Assembly: GCA_029953675.1 (NCBI GenBank)
Contig: JAMWBK010000013.1
Span: 558,001-622,000 of the forward strand
DNA from: Rhodosorus marinus
Lineage: Eukaryota > Rhodophyta > Stylonematophyceae > Stylonematales > Stylonemataceae
Reading direction: 5' to 3'
DNA: 64,000 bases
Shown: piece by piece, positions 22,201 to 33,753 of the stretch
Layout of the letters: every line of letters begins with the position of its first letter
Position numbering within the stretch: the first letter of the stretch is position 1
The notes under the pieces: model-generated
Database searches by the model: none
What the model was told of the DNA's origin: nothing
What the model saw: only the letters and a program-made list of their open reading frames with translations
Program-made: the position numbers and the translations under genes

Positions 22201-25200
22201 GGGATGCAAAGACTTACGCGTCTTCCTTCATTTCACCGCTGGTGACCTCTATATCCATTTCTGGGAAAGACCTCTTCAAATGCTCCTCGGAGAGAAAAGT
22301 ATCGTAAAAGTCTAGAGTTCCAGCTCCCTCATCGCCCTCTTCTTCCGCTAAACTGTAGTACGTTGCTCCTCCTGGATTTCCATACCTAAACGGAAAATGG
22401 ACACGGGGTTTAGGCGACTTACCCGGGATTCTCAACTCATGGCTGACCGTTCGTACCCCAGAAAGTTGTCATGTAGCCACGATGGAATCACCGTGCCTGA
22501 GTCGCGTGAACCGATCAGATTGCGGATTGTCTCCAGAATCGCCTGATGGAGAAACACGAGGTGAAGCGCAGAGCACTGGTTTAAGAATCACCCACGGGGT
22601 GCTTCCAGATCATGCGGTATATCACGGATAAGGGTGTAAACTCCATCGGTACCTTAAAGTTGTTCTCTTTCGCCTTCCTGCGAATCAGTAAATTGAAGCC
22701 CCCACCGTCCGACCCGTACAGCTTTTCAGCGAGCCCTTTCTCTTCATCGAGGAAGTATTGGACAGGATCCAGATATGCTCGAAACCGACGAATTGGAGAG
22801 TCGCCCCTTCCATAAACTGCTTTCCCGACTTCCCACTCCCGAACCTATTGAGATGAACAGGTGACCGTGACATGGCGAAGATCAGGCAGAGGAACTTGCA
22901 TATTGAGCTCCCAGAGCAGGTCAACCATCCTCCCAGTTTCCATCTAGAGGCGTGAGCACTCGTGGTCGTACCTCGTTCCCATCGGCGTCAAGCATCGCGC
23001 TGACGCAAAGACCCCTCACAAGGCGAACACCATTAGCTTGAGCAAAGCCGATCTTCGAATCACCTCCGTTTTCGAAGACCGTTTCCGGAATATCGATTCC
23101 AACCAGGAAAAGAACATCGTGCTCTTTCGTCTCATCCCACTCTTTTCTAGCCTCAAGTGGAAGCTTTCTCAAGTCGTACTTCACCTGAAGGAGGAAACAG
23201 TGGTGGGCACACGAGCTCAGAGCCTATTGCAAGCCAGCAACTGGCTTGTAGAAAAGTTTGCTTACTTCGCACAGTACGCTTCGCGGACTTGGATGATCAA
23301 GGCGAGGCGCCTTCTTTTGCAGAATCTTGAAGTCCGTCATTGTTGCGGCCATACGAGCCCAGCCATCAAAGACCAGATTACCCTGGTCCGCAAGTCGTGG
23401 TCGCATCCTCTTGATCACGGATTCGAGGTCATCCCGAATCTCCGATGTAGACTCTAGCCGATACAGGGTATAATTACGCAGAAGGTAGTCGTACCTGCAA
23501 AACGCCATCATCAAATTGAGAATCAGCACATATTAGCTCTTTCTGGGTGGTCATACGAAAAAAGAAGCGCAGGGTTCGCCGCCTTCAGTGAACGCCCCCT
23601 CACATTGTAAGAAACTGCAAGTTGAGCTTCGGGAGGGCTAGGGACTTTGTTGCAAAGCTGAAGTCGGACGGGGGTACGATTGAAGTATTCCAGATCAGGT
23701 CCTCAGTAGGATATAATGGTTCCCGCTTGAATGACTCGGCCTAGGGGAAAGAAACATGTGCAGAAGCATCAGCATATGTGACAGCAAGGGTATGCAAGCG
23801 AGCGGTCCAAGCTCAGTTGCGCACCTGCGTTCTTCGCCTACAGTATCTGTGCAGGATCGCTTCCTCAACGAAAAGGCGGCTCACAGTTTCGCCCTTTGGA
23901 ACACACTGTATCGCGGCGGCAAAATCCATCAGCTGCTTATCATCAAGCTTTGACAAATGTTCTTTGAGTGACGCTCTGTCTTCAACAGATGACTGGTTTG
24001 TCAGAGCAAGATCCTCCAAGACCTTTGGGTACATCCGAAAAGCTGTCCTCTGCAAGACAAAAAGAGCAGGCCGCAATAGACCATGCTCAGTCTCCCATTA
24101 TGTGGACACGCTCCGCTGAGTTCGAGAACGGAGAGACACTACGCTAACTTGACCCCTAGTGCAACTTACCTGAAGAAAGGCCAGTCGTTCACATTGCCTC
24201 TGAACAACGCTCTCGACTGACAGTGCATCTCCGGTGTGATCGTTGATCTCAAATTCCACGTAGAAATCAACGAGATCCAGCAGTCTGGATAAAACGCTGA
24301 AGGCGTCCGGATCCTTGCTCGCCGCTATCGCCAGTCTGCACTTGACCACAACCTTTCGGACAGCGGCAAAAAAGGGGGATGAATACTTAGAAAAGCAAAA
24401 CACAAAAGTTGTGGGAAAGGTTCGTGTGCCTTTGGGACGAACCTGCAAATCGTCGAGAAGAGGCCGGAAAAACCTACGAGTCGGCAGTTGCGAAAGAAGA
24501 TCAATCGTCAAGTCCGCGCATCGCTCCAAATATGCGACTTCTTGACCGAGGCCCATGCTGTCCTTCTCCATGTCTTTGCCGTTCTCAAGGGTTCCAACAA
24601 AATCAGTCAGCAGACGGGGTATCATCAGGCTCTCTTCACCTTCAGAAGCCTGGTGAATCGCATGAAACATAGGTGCTTCGAGTGAGACCATCCGTTCCCA
24701 CGGTTCTGCGTAGGACTACTTGGAGTGGGAATGCTTACGTTCTTCTTGCTACGGAGCTTATCAAACTGCTTCCTGGTTCTACGGGGAGCATTGTTGAGCT
24801 CTTCCTTGAGCCTTTCGTCGGAAAGATTCATCCACAGTGGGAGGTGTACATATGGGAGGCATGTTCTGCGGACAATAGATACTTCTAGAGAATTGAACGC
24901 TACGTTGAAGAAACCGATCCTCATACGTTTTTCCGTGACGTTGAGGTTCTCCAATTCGGTTATTGCCGAAACCAAGATCTTGAACTTTTCCAATTCGTCC
25001 CGGACAAACGCAAACGGTTCGAGTCCCTGGTTGTGCTTCTCGACGATGATCATGGCTGCGCTCATTACGTGTTCTTTTGAGCGATGGTCCTCGCTTATAT
25101 TCGGAAACAGCAATATCTCCAGGTACTGTCGGAGTTCCAGCGATTGAAGATTTTCTTCAATGTTCACATAGGTCGACTGAACAACCTCCTCCGAAAACTC

Positions 25201-25332
25201 TTCCATCCCCGGATTCCATACGCCGCTGGCATTTCCGGCCTTCTCAGATCCGGCCTTACCAGTCTTACCAGTCTTACCAGACTTCGGCTCCGACGATTTC
25301 CGAGCTCGTTTCGCAGCGCGTTTTTGCACCAT
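19215..25332 (-). CDS. AQR: Aquarius-type intron-binding RNA helicase (20 exons)
   Basis: Twenty exons can be chained from 25332 to the TAA at 19215, about 1395 residues, close to the animal protein (about 1480). The N-terminal helical region matches AQR ([42 protein letters not shown]), followed by [16 protein letters not shown] and FDGWARMA. The helicase core has all superfamily 1 motifs: Walker [23 protein letters not shown], motif [14 protein letters not shown], motif [24 protein letters not shown], and motifs [17 protein letters not shown] and [16 protein letters not shown] binds intron RNA upstream of the branch point in the activated spliceosome and couples splicing to snoRNP and exon-junction assembly. 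The first intron is the least certain: a 47-base intron (24752-24706) keeps phase. The N-terminus is Lys-rich and looks like a nuclear signal. Confidence 0.95.
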
Positions 25333-26538
25333 CCTTCTTCGTACGCAGAAAAAAAAACAAACCTAATTCAGCTCTTCCCTCCGAAAAACAGCCAGGCTCT
25401 ATTGCATCAGTTTATGCCACTCCAACCCGGGGCAAACCACAGTTCTCACAAATCAATCCATTCAAAGATCACGATTGATAGCCTTCAATCCTCGCGAAAC
25501 ATCGGCTATACCAATCCGAATGCTCCCACCCATGCTCTCGCACGCACATCGCTCGAGTCCATCTCCCCCGATAATAGCTTCACCAGCCCAGCGCCTAGAG
25601 AAAATTGAGGTACCAAAACGACCGACCCGGAACTTTGTCACCCTGAAACATTCAGCCGAAAAAAAACACGTTTCAGTGATTGTCGGAAGTACGCTTCAGG
25701 GTTATATCCGATCGAACCTGCTCACCCTGAAGCTTGCTGATGTGGAACTTAAGTTTTACCCTTTTGACCTGGCCCAGATTTGTTGTCGGTAGTATGGCTT
25801 TGGGACCTGGGACCGTGGAGCAGTGTTTCCCGAGTAGGCAGTATACATTAGCCCTGATGACATCCCTTGGCAGACCTCTTTGCTGCCTGGCGTCTTTCCT
25901 CAGGAGCGACGCGATCGAAGGTTGGGGTGGCCTTACGTTCGGCGAAAAACATAATCACGTGGTTTTTTGAGCGAGTATAGTCGCTGTCCGGTACATCACG
26001 TTTCAGTAGTCGTTTTCCAGGTAGGAACTCATGCACCCGAAAAGTACGTAAATCAGGAAACATGACGTTGAATGATTTGATTATTCGGAGATTAGCTAAC
26101 GGTTAGAATTCTGTGTCCTATAGAATCTTTATATACACGGACAGGGATACCAATGGATCAGATTCAATCCGCAAAGCACGACCTAGCGGTCCATGCTTGG
26201 CTACACTAATAGATCTAAACTTTGCGAAAGAGACTCGACGCCCTCAGTTCTCGTCATGACAATGTTCTTGAACGCGGCCTGTGCAACCGAGTTTTTTGGT
26301 GGAACTCGAACCTCAGTAGAAGAGGCCAAAAAGCTGTGGGGCACTTGGACGCCGACATCACGGGCTCTTCATGTCCATGCGGTCAAAATCTCAAACGCCA
26401 ACCGGATGAAGTCGCAAGACTCCCGGTGCCCGCCCAGGGTGGGCCCACCGCCTTTGCCCCCATTTACGAGAGCTGTTCAGATGACATTCAATTTCTCGTT
26501 GAGGGGTAACCCGCGTACACGATGTGTTAACGTCATCT
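25333..26538. other. intergenic; one small coding-like frame
   Basis: The first 300 bases are G-poor on the plus strand, matching the leader composition seen upstream of other genes. A 71-codon reverse-strand frame (26063-25848) starts with ATG and has a coding-like composition (FRVHEFLPGKRLLKRD) but no recognised family; it could be a small gene or one exon. Nothing else is supported. Confidence 0.35.
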
Positions 26539-26937
26539 CTATACGCGCTTCCTCAGCTTGGTCTCTGCTCGCTGCAGTTTGGCTCTGCCCCTTGCTCTCA
26601 AGTTCCGTACCATCTCCGCAACCGTCGAAGATTTCACTTTAAAAACTCGCATTTGAAGCTTCTTTCCTCCAATAACTTTGCCCGTGCGGGACTTGCGAAG
26701 GCCAGACTCTTTTTCGTTCTTTACCTTCTCTTTGAGCGCCTTTCGCTCCAGAGTTTTGATCCGTCTGCGCTCTCGCTCTTGTTGTTCAGTCAAGATCTCG
26801 ACCCCCAGCCTTTTCCCAACACGTCCACGCGGACCGGTGCGATCCCGTGCTTCGTGGTTGGTGCTCTGCGCACTCCCACCTGACCTCTTGGTACTAAACG
26901 TCCTCTGACACAAACGAAGAAAGTTTGAGCGAAGCAT
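26539..26937 (-). CDS. small basic protein with mitochondrial-type presequence
   Basis: A single 132-codon exon from an ATG. The N-terminus MLRSNFLRLCQRTFST is an amphipathic, Arg-rich, acid-free presequence ending in a typical processing context, so mitochondrial import is likely (inference). The rest is strongly basic, with a long charged helix (EQQERERRRIKTLERKALK) and a tail of Lys/Arg-rich segments, the look of a mitoribosome or RNA-associated assembly protein, but I do not recognise the family. No introns. Confidence 0.55.
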   Translation of the reverse strand: MLRSNFLRLCQRTFSTKRSGGSAQSTNHEARDRTGPRGRVGKRLGVEILTEQQERERRRIKTLERKALKEKVKNEKESGLRKSRTGKVIGGKKLQMRVFKVKSSTVAEMVRNLRARGRAKLQRAETKLRKRV

Positions 26938-27952
26938 CTTGTACAGGAAGAGCGTCGCAGTGTTGCTTGGCAGATGAGCTCAACGACTTTCCCGCGCCTG
27001 CCTTCAGCTGTGCGCTAACGTCGGTACGGCGGCGATGCTTTTTCGAGTCACCCCAGACTCTAGCTAGCCACGGATCATGCTTTTATTGTTGACGAGGGAG
27101 GTGGCTTTCGTTGGGGGTTCGCACGTCGGAAAGACACTCATTTACTAGTACCAAATGGGAAACGCCACAGGAGCCCCAAGAAACTAGTCCGATCATCAAT
27201 CTCCTCCGGTTTGCGCATGTGGGTTCGCTTGAGAAACTTTATCTAAGACTGTTGGGTGGATCTATTCACTAGTCCAACAAACTAAGGACGCTGCTCGCTC
27301 ATGGCGAAGGTCTCAGAAAGAGTGGACTCTCTAAAATGTACGCAAGCTGGAACATTCTGAGAAACGTGCGTGAAAGCCAGCGGCACACGCATGCAACTCC
27401 ATGGTCTTCCCCGCACCGGAGTTTTCACGTCTGGGGACGGCAAATATGTTGTCCGCGTTCCAATTCGAAAACTACCTAGATTTAAATCAGAAATGTCTTC
27501 GAGAGCAAAGTACGTAATCTCAGCTGGCCTTGAAAACAGACTCTGCGGGGTGACACGCAAAGGCCTGGTTCAGAGTGCGTCCAGGTCAAACTGCACTGGA
27601 TTTGTGCCTTACGATTCACTCTCCGTCTGGACACCCTGCTAATGATAAAGATTCCACACTATGCCCTTGGTTACCCTAATGCACTGGGAGCACTTCGCCT
27701 CCGCCAAAGCACCCTGCCCTCTTCCGACCCGAACCGCAACTGCCGGAAACATAGCAGCTCGCTTGGGGACAGAGTTTCCTCTCACTTTCTGGGATTGTCT
27801 TTGCTATATGGGACGCCAGTCCTCGGATTGGTAGGGAAAGCTTAGCTCGGGCTTGTTGCGTTTGGGATATCCAGTATTTGTGTAAATAAAGAGCGTATTA
27901 AGTGTGAAGAAACGCTCGGAAGGACTGTTCATCCGATAGGCCTTTCGAAGAC
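26938..27952. other. intergenic, nothing convincing
   Basis: Overlapping open frames on both strands around 27280-27640 (92 and 90 codons) look equally plausible and cannot both be real; neither matches a family I know. Confidence 0.4.
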
Positions 27953-28783
27953 ATGGAACTAAGAAATCAGATTGGGAGGCTTTTGAAAAAGCAACGAGTG
28001 AGGCAGACGGTCGCTGGCTCAGTGCTGGCATTTGTGCTGGCCTGCATAGGTCTTTTAACGATTTTACCCACTCTGTTTTCGGAAACCCCTCGCGGGACGG
28101 AGAAATTGAGTACTCCAACACGAAAGTGCGTTCAGATGATGGACGATCCAACGTTGAAGTGGGATACGCCAGTGTGTATCACGAACACAGTCTGGATGGA
28201 TATAAAGGCTGATGATGAGCTGCTCGGCAGGTTTGTAAAACGCCCTGCCTCCTACGATACTTCGTCAATGGTCGTTTCCCCAAACTTAACGGGAAGCGCT
28301 CGTTCTCGCCTCGTGGTATGTAGATTGGAAGTTGGCCTATTCGGTGAGGTGGTTCCTTTGTCGGCCGAAAACTTTCTACAGTTTGTCAAGTGTCCGTTCG
28401 GCCCGAAGAGGTGTCTCAGAAAAGACGGTTTTCATCGCTTAGTGAAAAACTTCGTGATACAAGGAGGACATAGTGCGACTGGCCATTCGTTCATCAATAA
28501 TTCAACGTTTCGGGAGGAAAGGTCTGCAGATCATCACTCGTTCATATCCCACGGACGAAAGGGGCTGCTGGCTTGGGCAGAGTATCCGATTGGTAGCCAA
28601 TTCTATGTTACCCTCTGTTGCGAAGGAAAGGGCCCGCAATATCTCGACGGGAACCATGTGGTGTTCGGTACTCTTCTTGGTAGGGCAAGCTATGATACGC
28701 TGGACAAAATGAAGGACCTTGACGTGGAAAAGGAGAAACCGGTGAAAACCGTTGTAGTGGATGACGTTGGCATCCTGGCATAA
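27953..28783 (+). CDS. membrane-anchored cyclophilin-type peptidyl-prolyl isomerase
   Basis: A single-exon gene of 276 codons. Residues about 19-41 form one hydrophobic segment after a basic N-terminus (KKQRVRQ), a type II signal anchor that would place the domain in the secretory lumen. The cyclophilin domain (from about residue 115) has the catalytic Arg motif FHRLVKNFVIQGG, then SQFYVTLC at the QFFI position and YLDGNHVVFG near the end. The Trp before LDG that contacts cyclosporin in cyclophilin A is Tyr here, so drug binding may be weak, as in several divergent cyclophilins. The acyl-peptide pocket is otherwise recognisable; insertions include a cysteine-rich loop (KCPFGPKRC). The partner is unknown. 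Confidence 0.88.
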   Translation: MELRNQIGRLLKKQRVRQTVAGSVLAFVLACIGLLTILPTLFSETPRGTEKLSTPTRKCVQMMDDPTLKWDTPVCITNTVWMDIKADDELLGRFVKRPASYDTSSMVVSPNLTGSARSRLVVCRLEVGLFGEVVPLSAENFLQFVKCPFGPKRCLRKDGFHRLVKNFVIQGGHSATGHSFINNSTFREERSADHHSFISHGRKGLLAWAEYPIGSQFYVTLCCEGKGPQYLDGNHVVFGTLLGRASYDTLDKMKDLDVEKEKPVKTVVVDDVGILA

Positions 28784-30425
28784 GCATGGACTGAATAAGT
28801 CCGGGGATGGGCTGAGTTGATAGGTCGCCGGGTCAGAGTGCGCTTACCCGCGCTCAGCATTTGCGGAGGTCGAAGTAGTTCCGCGGGGACTCTTCTGGGG
28901 TCCTCTTGCCTAGGTTCGAGTGCTGGAGTTGAGCAGTACGGGAGGGGCAGGATATTGCGGGAGATATGATCTGAGTGAGGTTGAACCATTTCAACTGCAT
29001 AGATTGCTGTAGGCACCGATGGCCAGTCTCGCATAGGACGAGAAGCGTTGATTATTGTACACAATCCTATTCGAACTGGTCACCGCGCATTCTTATCACA
29101 GCTTGTAGGGACAGCACAAGAGTTCCCACATCGAGGCCCTAGCCGATGTTTTCCTCCAATACTGGTCTAGGAGCTAGCGCGATTACACGTGCCTGCCACG
29201 CAATCACTAGTCTGTAGCTAATACGATGGACTTGGCAGTATCCGCGATCAGGCTATGCGGCGGTACAGAGACCCTCTAAATATGTCGAGAAAAATTGTAT
29301 TATATCTCAGCGGTGTCAAAATGCTACAGAGCATCAAGGACAACACTCTCTGTCTCCACCAACCTTGGTATGCCCAACGAGCGGTGTGCCCGTTTGGCCA
29401 TCTGCCCTTTCAACTGGGAATAGTCTGAGCTGCTTGAACTTTGCTACTTCCACCAGACACAAGGACTTTTTCATGCTCGAAAAGCTCCCAAGCGTTGAGG
29501 AATTGGAGACCCTGACCCCTCAACAAGTAGCTTCCCATTTTGGAAACGGCTTGCTGAGGATAGAGTATCGGTATCGATAGCTCATCCAAATGTCAGGTAG
29601 GAAAATATGCACCAAGAAGGCGGCGGGCTGAGCACGCAGCTATTCACCTTCCATCGCCTACGTGGATAGTTGGGAAGGCATCTATAAGTAATCTCCGTCC
29701 CCAGCCATAGCCGTCCCTGAAGTATTTCCCCCCGACAAATAAACCGCAAGGCTTACCATGGCTCCCTTCTAAGCCCTTTGCTCTCCAATTTCTAGCAAGA
29801 CCCTAATCAATGAGTGTACAAGTACAAGACTGGTAAAGGGGATATCGAGTGAGCATCCTTCCAAAAGGTGCCATTGTACGTACTATCTCTCGAATTTGAC
29901 AACCTCTGTAAGGTCGGGCAGCGACTAGGAACCTCAGGAGCATATGCACAAGATCCTTTCACTAGATATCTAAAAAAAAAAAGGAAGATCCCAATTTTAA
30001 TTTTTTTTCTCGGTAAGCAACCTCGAGTGATTCCCGCCCGCCCGTGGTTGGCGATCGCTCACATAAAAGTCCGCAGTCCCCAACCTCTTCGATTGGTCGA
30101 AAACAATGCCAAAACAAAGCCAATCCTGAGCCAATTAAAAGAACCCTACAATCTGTCATGTTGTGAAATTCACCGATTCATCCAATCGTATTTGGATTTC
30201 AGACTTCGATAAAAAAAAAAGCTCCAGCATTTACTAAAATTCATCGTTCGTAGTGGAAAAAAAGAAAAAATAGTGGGGCGCCCCCCAATGGCGAAACGCA
30301 CTGATCCAGAAAGAAAAGGTCCCCCCCCCAACCTAGAATGGAAAAAAATACACTACTGTGGCCACTTTGTTTTGCTCCTCCCGTAGAGGGAGGAAACTAA
30401 CAGGAATTGCGAACAAATCAGAGGA

Positions 30426-30494
30426 TCAACAAGCCTCAAACAACGGCTCGTCTTCCGCCATGGCTACCTTGTACCCATGGATTTCGGTGACGTT
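30426..30494 (-). CDS. possible orphan terminal exon
   Basis: A pyrimidine-rich TTCTCTTTAG acceptor precedes 22 codons (NVTEIHGYKVAMAEDEPLFE..) and a TGA. The composition is strikingly protein-like in an otherwise low-complexity area. No upstream exon could be joined within 700 bases, so this may be a gene end with a distant exon, or a relic. Confidence 0.25.
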   Translation of the reverse strand, partial: NVTEIHGYKVAMAEDEPLFEAC

Positions 30495-31588
30495 CTAAAG
30501 AGAATTATAAGTTATGCACGTATGAAATCAATGATCCACCTTAATTTGTGGTAGATTTATATCCCCCCCCCCCGCTCCCCCCCTTCGTTTCCCAATAAGC
30601 AAATACGCCCAAAGGCGCGCCACACTCAGCAGTTTCAAATAAGACAAAGCTTTATGCGGAGTTCTTCTGCAAAACGCTCGATTCGCTTTTTCACCTTTTG
30701 TGATCGGCTAATAGAAAATTTGTAGATATTTTGATATATATATGTTAAAATGAGGATGTGAATCAACATCTGCCAACTGCAAAGCGTGTCTATTGTAAGC
30801 ACACCCGAACGAACAAAAAAAAAAGGCGGCAATCCGACAAAAGTCTCCCGCAATCCGCCAATAAACCATCTTTTTTAACAAAACACTTTTTAGAACCGGC
30901 CGGGGAGGGGGGGGGGAGGGAAGGAAATGGACTGCTGCGTTTCAATTTTTGTTTCACAGTAGCAACAATGTAGACGACGTTCTATATGATATCCAATTGT
31001 TCCATTGAAACGAAAAAAAAAAGTTCTAAACTTGATTGATTCTGGTTCTGTTCTGCAAAAAGCAGGGATTGTCCATGGGAGTCTTCTTATCCTTTTTTTG
31101 ATGATGTCATCAAGGGCAAGCAAGTTCTACATGGCGTCAGCCAATTATATCATGTGAATCATCAACTATGTGCCGATTCTGGTAAAATTCAAAGCAAATA
31201 AGGTAAATTGCAGACGGACTGGACTCAGTCGGTGCCTTCAAGTTGTGCAGGTACATATAGGCTTGGCTTTACGTACACATCAGAATGCCAAGCTTTTGCG
31301 TTGATTATCGCCCGTTTTGTGGAGTTTTGTGATCATCTTCAAGGATAGAGTTCTGGACAATTGGCTTTCAGACGGCCCAGATAGATTGTACAGAAAACAA
31401 AATTCCTTCTCCGGGTTTTCCCAAGCTCGATTCACTACCTGAAGAATTTCAGGTCTCCCCCCTCCCCGCTCCAACACGTCGTCAGGGGAATAGTTACCGC
31501 TGGTCAGCTTCCCCGAGCGGACTGGCTCCAAAGCGGCGGGTTTCAAAGTGCCCTCATCCGCAGGCCTCCCGGTAGTAAGCTAACTAGA

Positions 31589-31661
31589 ACCTCGAATCCC
31601 GTGGCGAGCTAGTGTGGTCAGCCAGTTAGCTTGACGCGCTTTGCCGCTAGGCCACTAGCAC
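31589..31661 (-). other. tRNA-like segment (possible SINE or tRNA relic)
   Basis: On the minus strand TGGCCTAGCGGC (31654-31643) matches the tRNA A-box consensus at 11 of 12 positions, and a weaker B-box-like ATTCGAGGT lies about 45 bases downstream. The acceptor and T stems do not pair as in a functional tRNA; instead GCTAGTG (31608-31614) pairs perfectly with 31653-31659. It may be a tRNA-derived repeat or chance. Confidence 0.2.
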
Positions 31662-32072
31662 TGTTGCTGTTCACCCGCTGAACTGGTTTGTTGCGCGCGG
31701 ATGGAAGAAAGTCTCGCTGAAACCGGCCACTCCCCATGACTTCCGCTGACCGTCGCTGGCGCTTCAGCGTATGGACCAACGGTAGACAGGTCAGACAAGC
31801 GGTGCCAACTATCATTCTTTAGCATCGTTCAGCGCGTCTGGGTAACAATAACCGGAAAGGGCCCCCGAAACAGAAACTACAATCGGATCATCTTTGTACC
31901 GTCAGCAAGATGCTTCGAACGGTACGCATCTCTCCTTCCTCCCTGCCCGCCCCCCCCGGAAAAAAAAATTGAACTAAAATCCACTCTAACTGCTTCTCAG
32001 CGGGAGTTGGCTCCTATTTTCTTGTATATATAGCCATAACAATAGAAGCCCATTACCCCCTCCCTTCCCCCT

Positions 32073-32094
32073 CCCCCCCCCCCCCCCCCGGGGC
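32073..32094. repeat. C17 homopolymer abutting a G run
   Basis: Seventeen consecutive C followed by GGGG, flanked by more CCCTCCC. Such tracts can form i-motif/quadruplex structures and are prone to length error. Confidence 0.85.
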
Positions 32095-33753
32095 CTCAAC
32101 TACACCAAGAAAGTCGATCCTCGATCAAAAGTCGTAAACACTTTTATTTTCCAGCGTCTGTCCAATATTCAACCGAGAATTAATTGTCATATGTAATATT
32201 TATCTATTTCTAACGAATATTTTTGCTGTGGAGACGGAATACGGCCGTGTTTTCATCAAATTCATACCGGTGATGTATGATGAATTAGACGGCTGTTTCC
32301 TCACTGTAGTGCAACATCAGAACTAGAGCGTTTACCGCCCTATTAATATGGGGTAGTGGTTTTTTTTTAATAGGCAAATGCGAGAAGATCGCGTGATTCG
32401 TGGAAGATCGTAGAAAATGTCAAGCAGACAACAAAAGCGAAAAACACAATTACAATTATTTCCCAAAAAACGTAGTTGGTTATCAAATTTATCCCAAAAA
32501 TCAACGAATCAATTGTAAGTAACTCAAAAATTAACCACAAAAAAAACACCAAGCGGCATTATGAGAGGAAGCAAAAAAAAAGGTGGCCTGTAGATGCTAG
32601 GTGGACAAACAACGTTTATCGAGAGTTCTTCCTCCCCCGCCCGGAATTCCGCGTTTCTTAGAAATTTCATTAGCCAATCACTATAGACGACAGGTGTCCA
32701 TCTTCAAAAATAAATACAAATTAGAATATGAAGAACTTTGGAATTATGTATATTTAAATTTTTTTCAACTACGGAACGCAAAAACCAAAAAAGGCTTTCC
32801 TCCCCTCCTCCTCTCCCCCTCCTCCTCCCCCTACCCCGCGGTGCGGGGCAGGAAGGGGGTGGAGATTCCAACCGTCCGCGGGAAGAGGGGGGGTGGGGGA
32901 CGGGGAGGGAGGGAAATTGCCCATGAGGATAACAAACTATTCATAGAACCGGGGCTAGAATGTTAAAGATTTATACTATTTTCGGAAGTTTTATTCTCTT
33001 CTTCGATGGCTTTTGGCTGTTTCGTGTCGTCTGAATTTTTTTTGAAAGGGACAAATTGTTAAATTGTTTTGTACATTAATTGGTGATTTTGTTCTCATAG
33101 TTCTCGTTGTGTATTGTTTGCTACGTTTGTTGTTGCTATATAGAAAAGTTTGTTTTCTATGTGTTTTTTGGGGGGGTGGCGAATTGGGACGTTTTTCGGT
33201 GTGTATGTGTGTGTGTGTTTTTAATGTGTTTTTTGGGGGGGTGCGGGTGTGTATTCTTTGTTTCCCAGTGTCGCTCTTGTATCGTATCGAGCGTGGAAAG
33301 GCGATAGTATATGTTGCAGTTAAAGAATTGTTTGGAAGGTCGCGAGGGAGGGTTACTGTCTCTCCCCGCCGAGTCAAGTTTAGTTAGCCATGTACGAGAG
33401 CACGGGCTAGTCTGGTGAGAGTACCCGTATGGGATTGTGTGATGTGCTGAGGGTGGTGGCTTTCTGAGACTGGCAAAGTGGGGTGTTTGATAAAGAAGAG
33501 CGTATTGGATTGATAGTGCATCGCCCTTAGTGTGGATTGGCGCGAGCGTTGTGCGGTTGCTTAGGCTTGTTGTCTTGGTTTCTGGGAGGGAAACGCGGGG
33601 ACAACCGCGTGCATTTGCTTTGCTGGGGTTGGAGGTGTGGTGCTTGTGGAGGGGTTGGGGCTGCATGTGGGGATACCAAATTTGAGGTTCTCTTTATGTA
33701 GGATCGGGAAGATGAATGTCGTGTAACGAGATACCGTTGCCGGCATTGAGTAG

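Larger units (their letters stand above)
28784..33753. other. 5-kb gene-poor, low-complexity region
   Basis: Rich in homopolymers and C/G runs (for example C17 followed by five G at 32073-32094, C-runs near 30320 and 30560, G-runs near 30910) and AT-rich patches. It contains a possible orphan terminal exon (30494-30426) and a tRNA-like segment (about 31589-31661). The last 600 bases (33120-33753) are G/T-rich on the plus strand with GTGT repeats and lead into the zinc-finger gene. No complete gene is supported. Confidence 0.5.

Noticed and set aside
26193..26642. 149-codon plus-strand open frame
   Set aside because: It overlaps the stop end of the mitochondrial-type protein on the other strand, has no motif and looks random.
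28890..28930. tRNA B-box-like GGTTCGAGTGC
   Set aside because: No A box or cloverleaf pairing upstream.
33157..33666. 169-codon minus-strand open frame
   Set aside because: His/Pro/Thr-rich translation of a G/T-rich leader of the zinc-finger gene; no domain.
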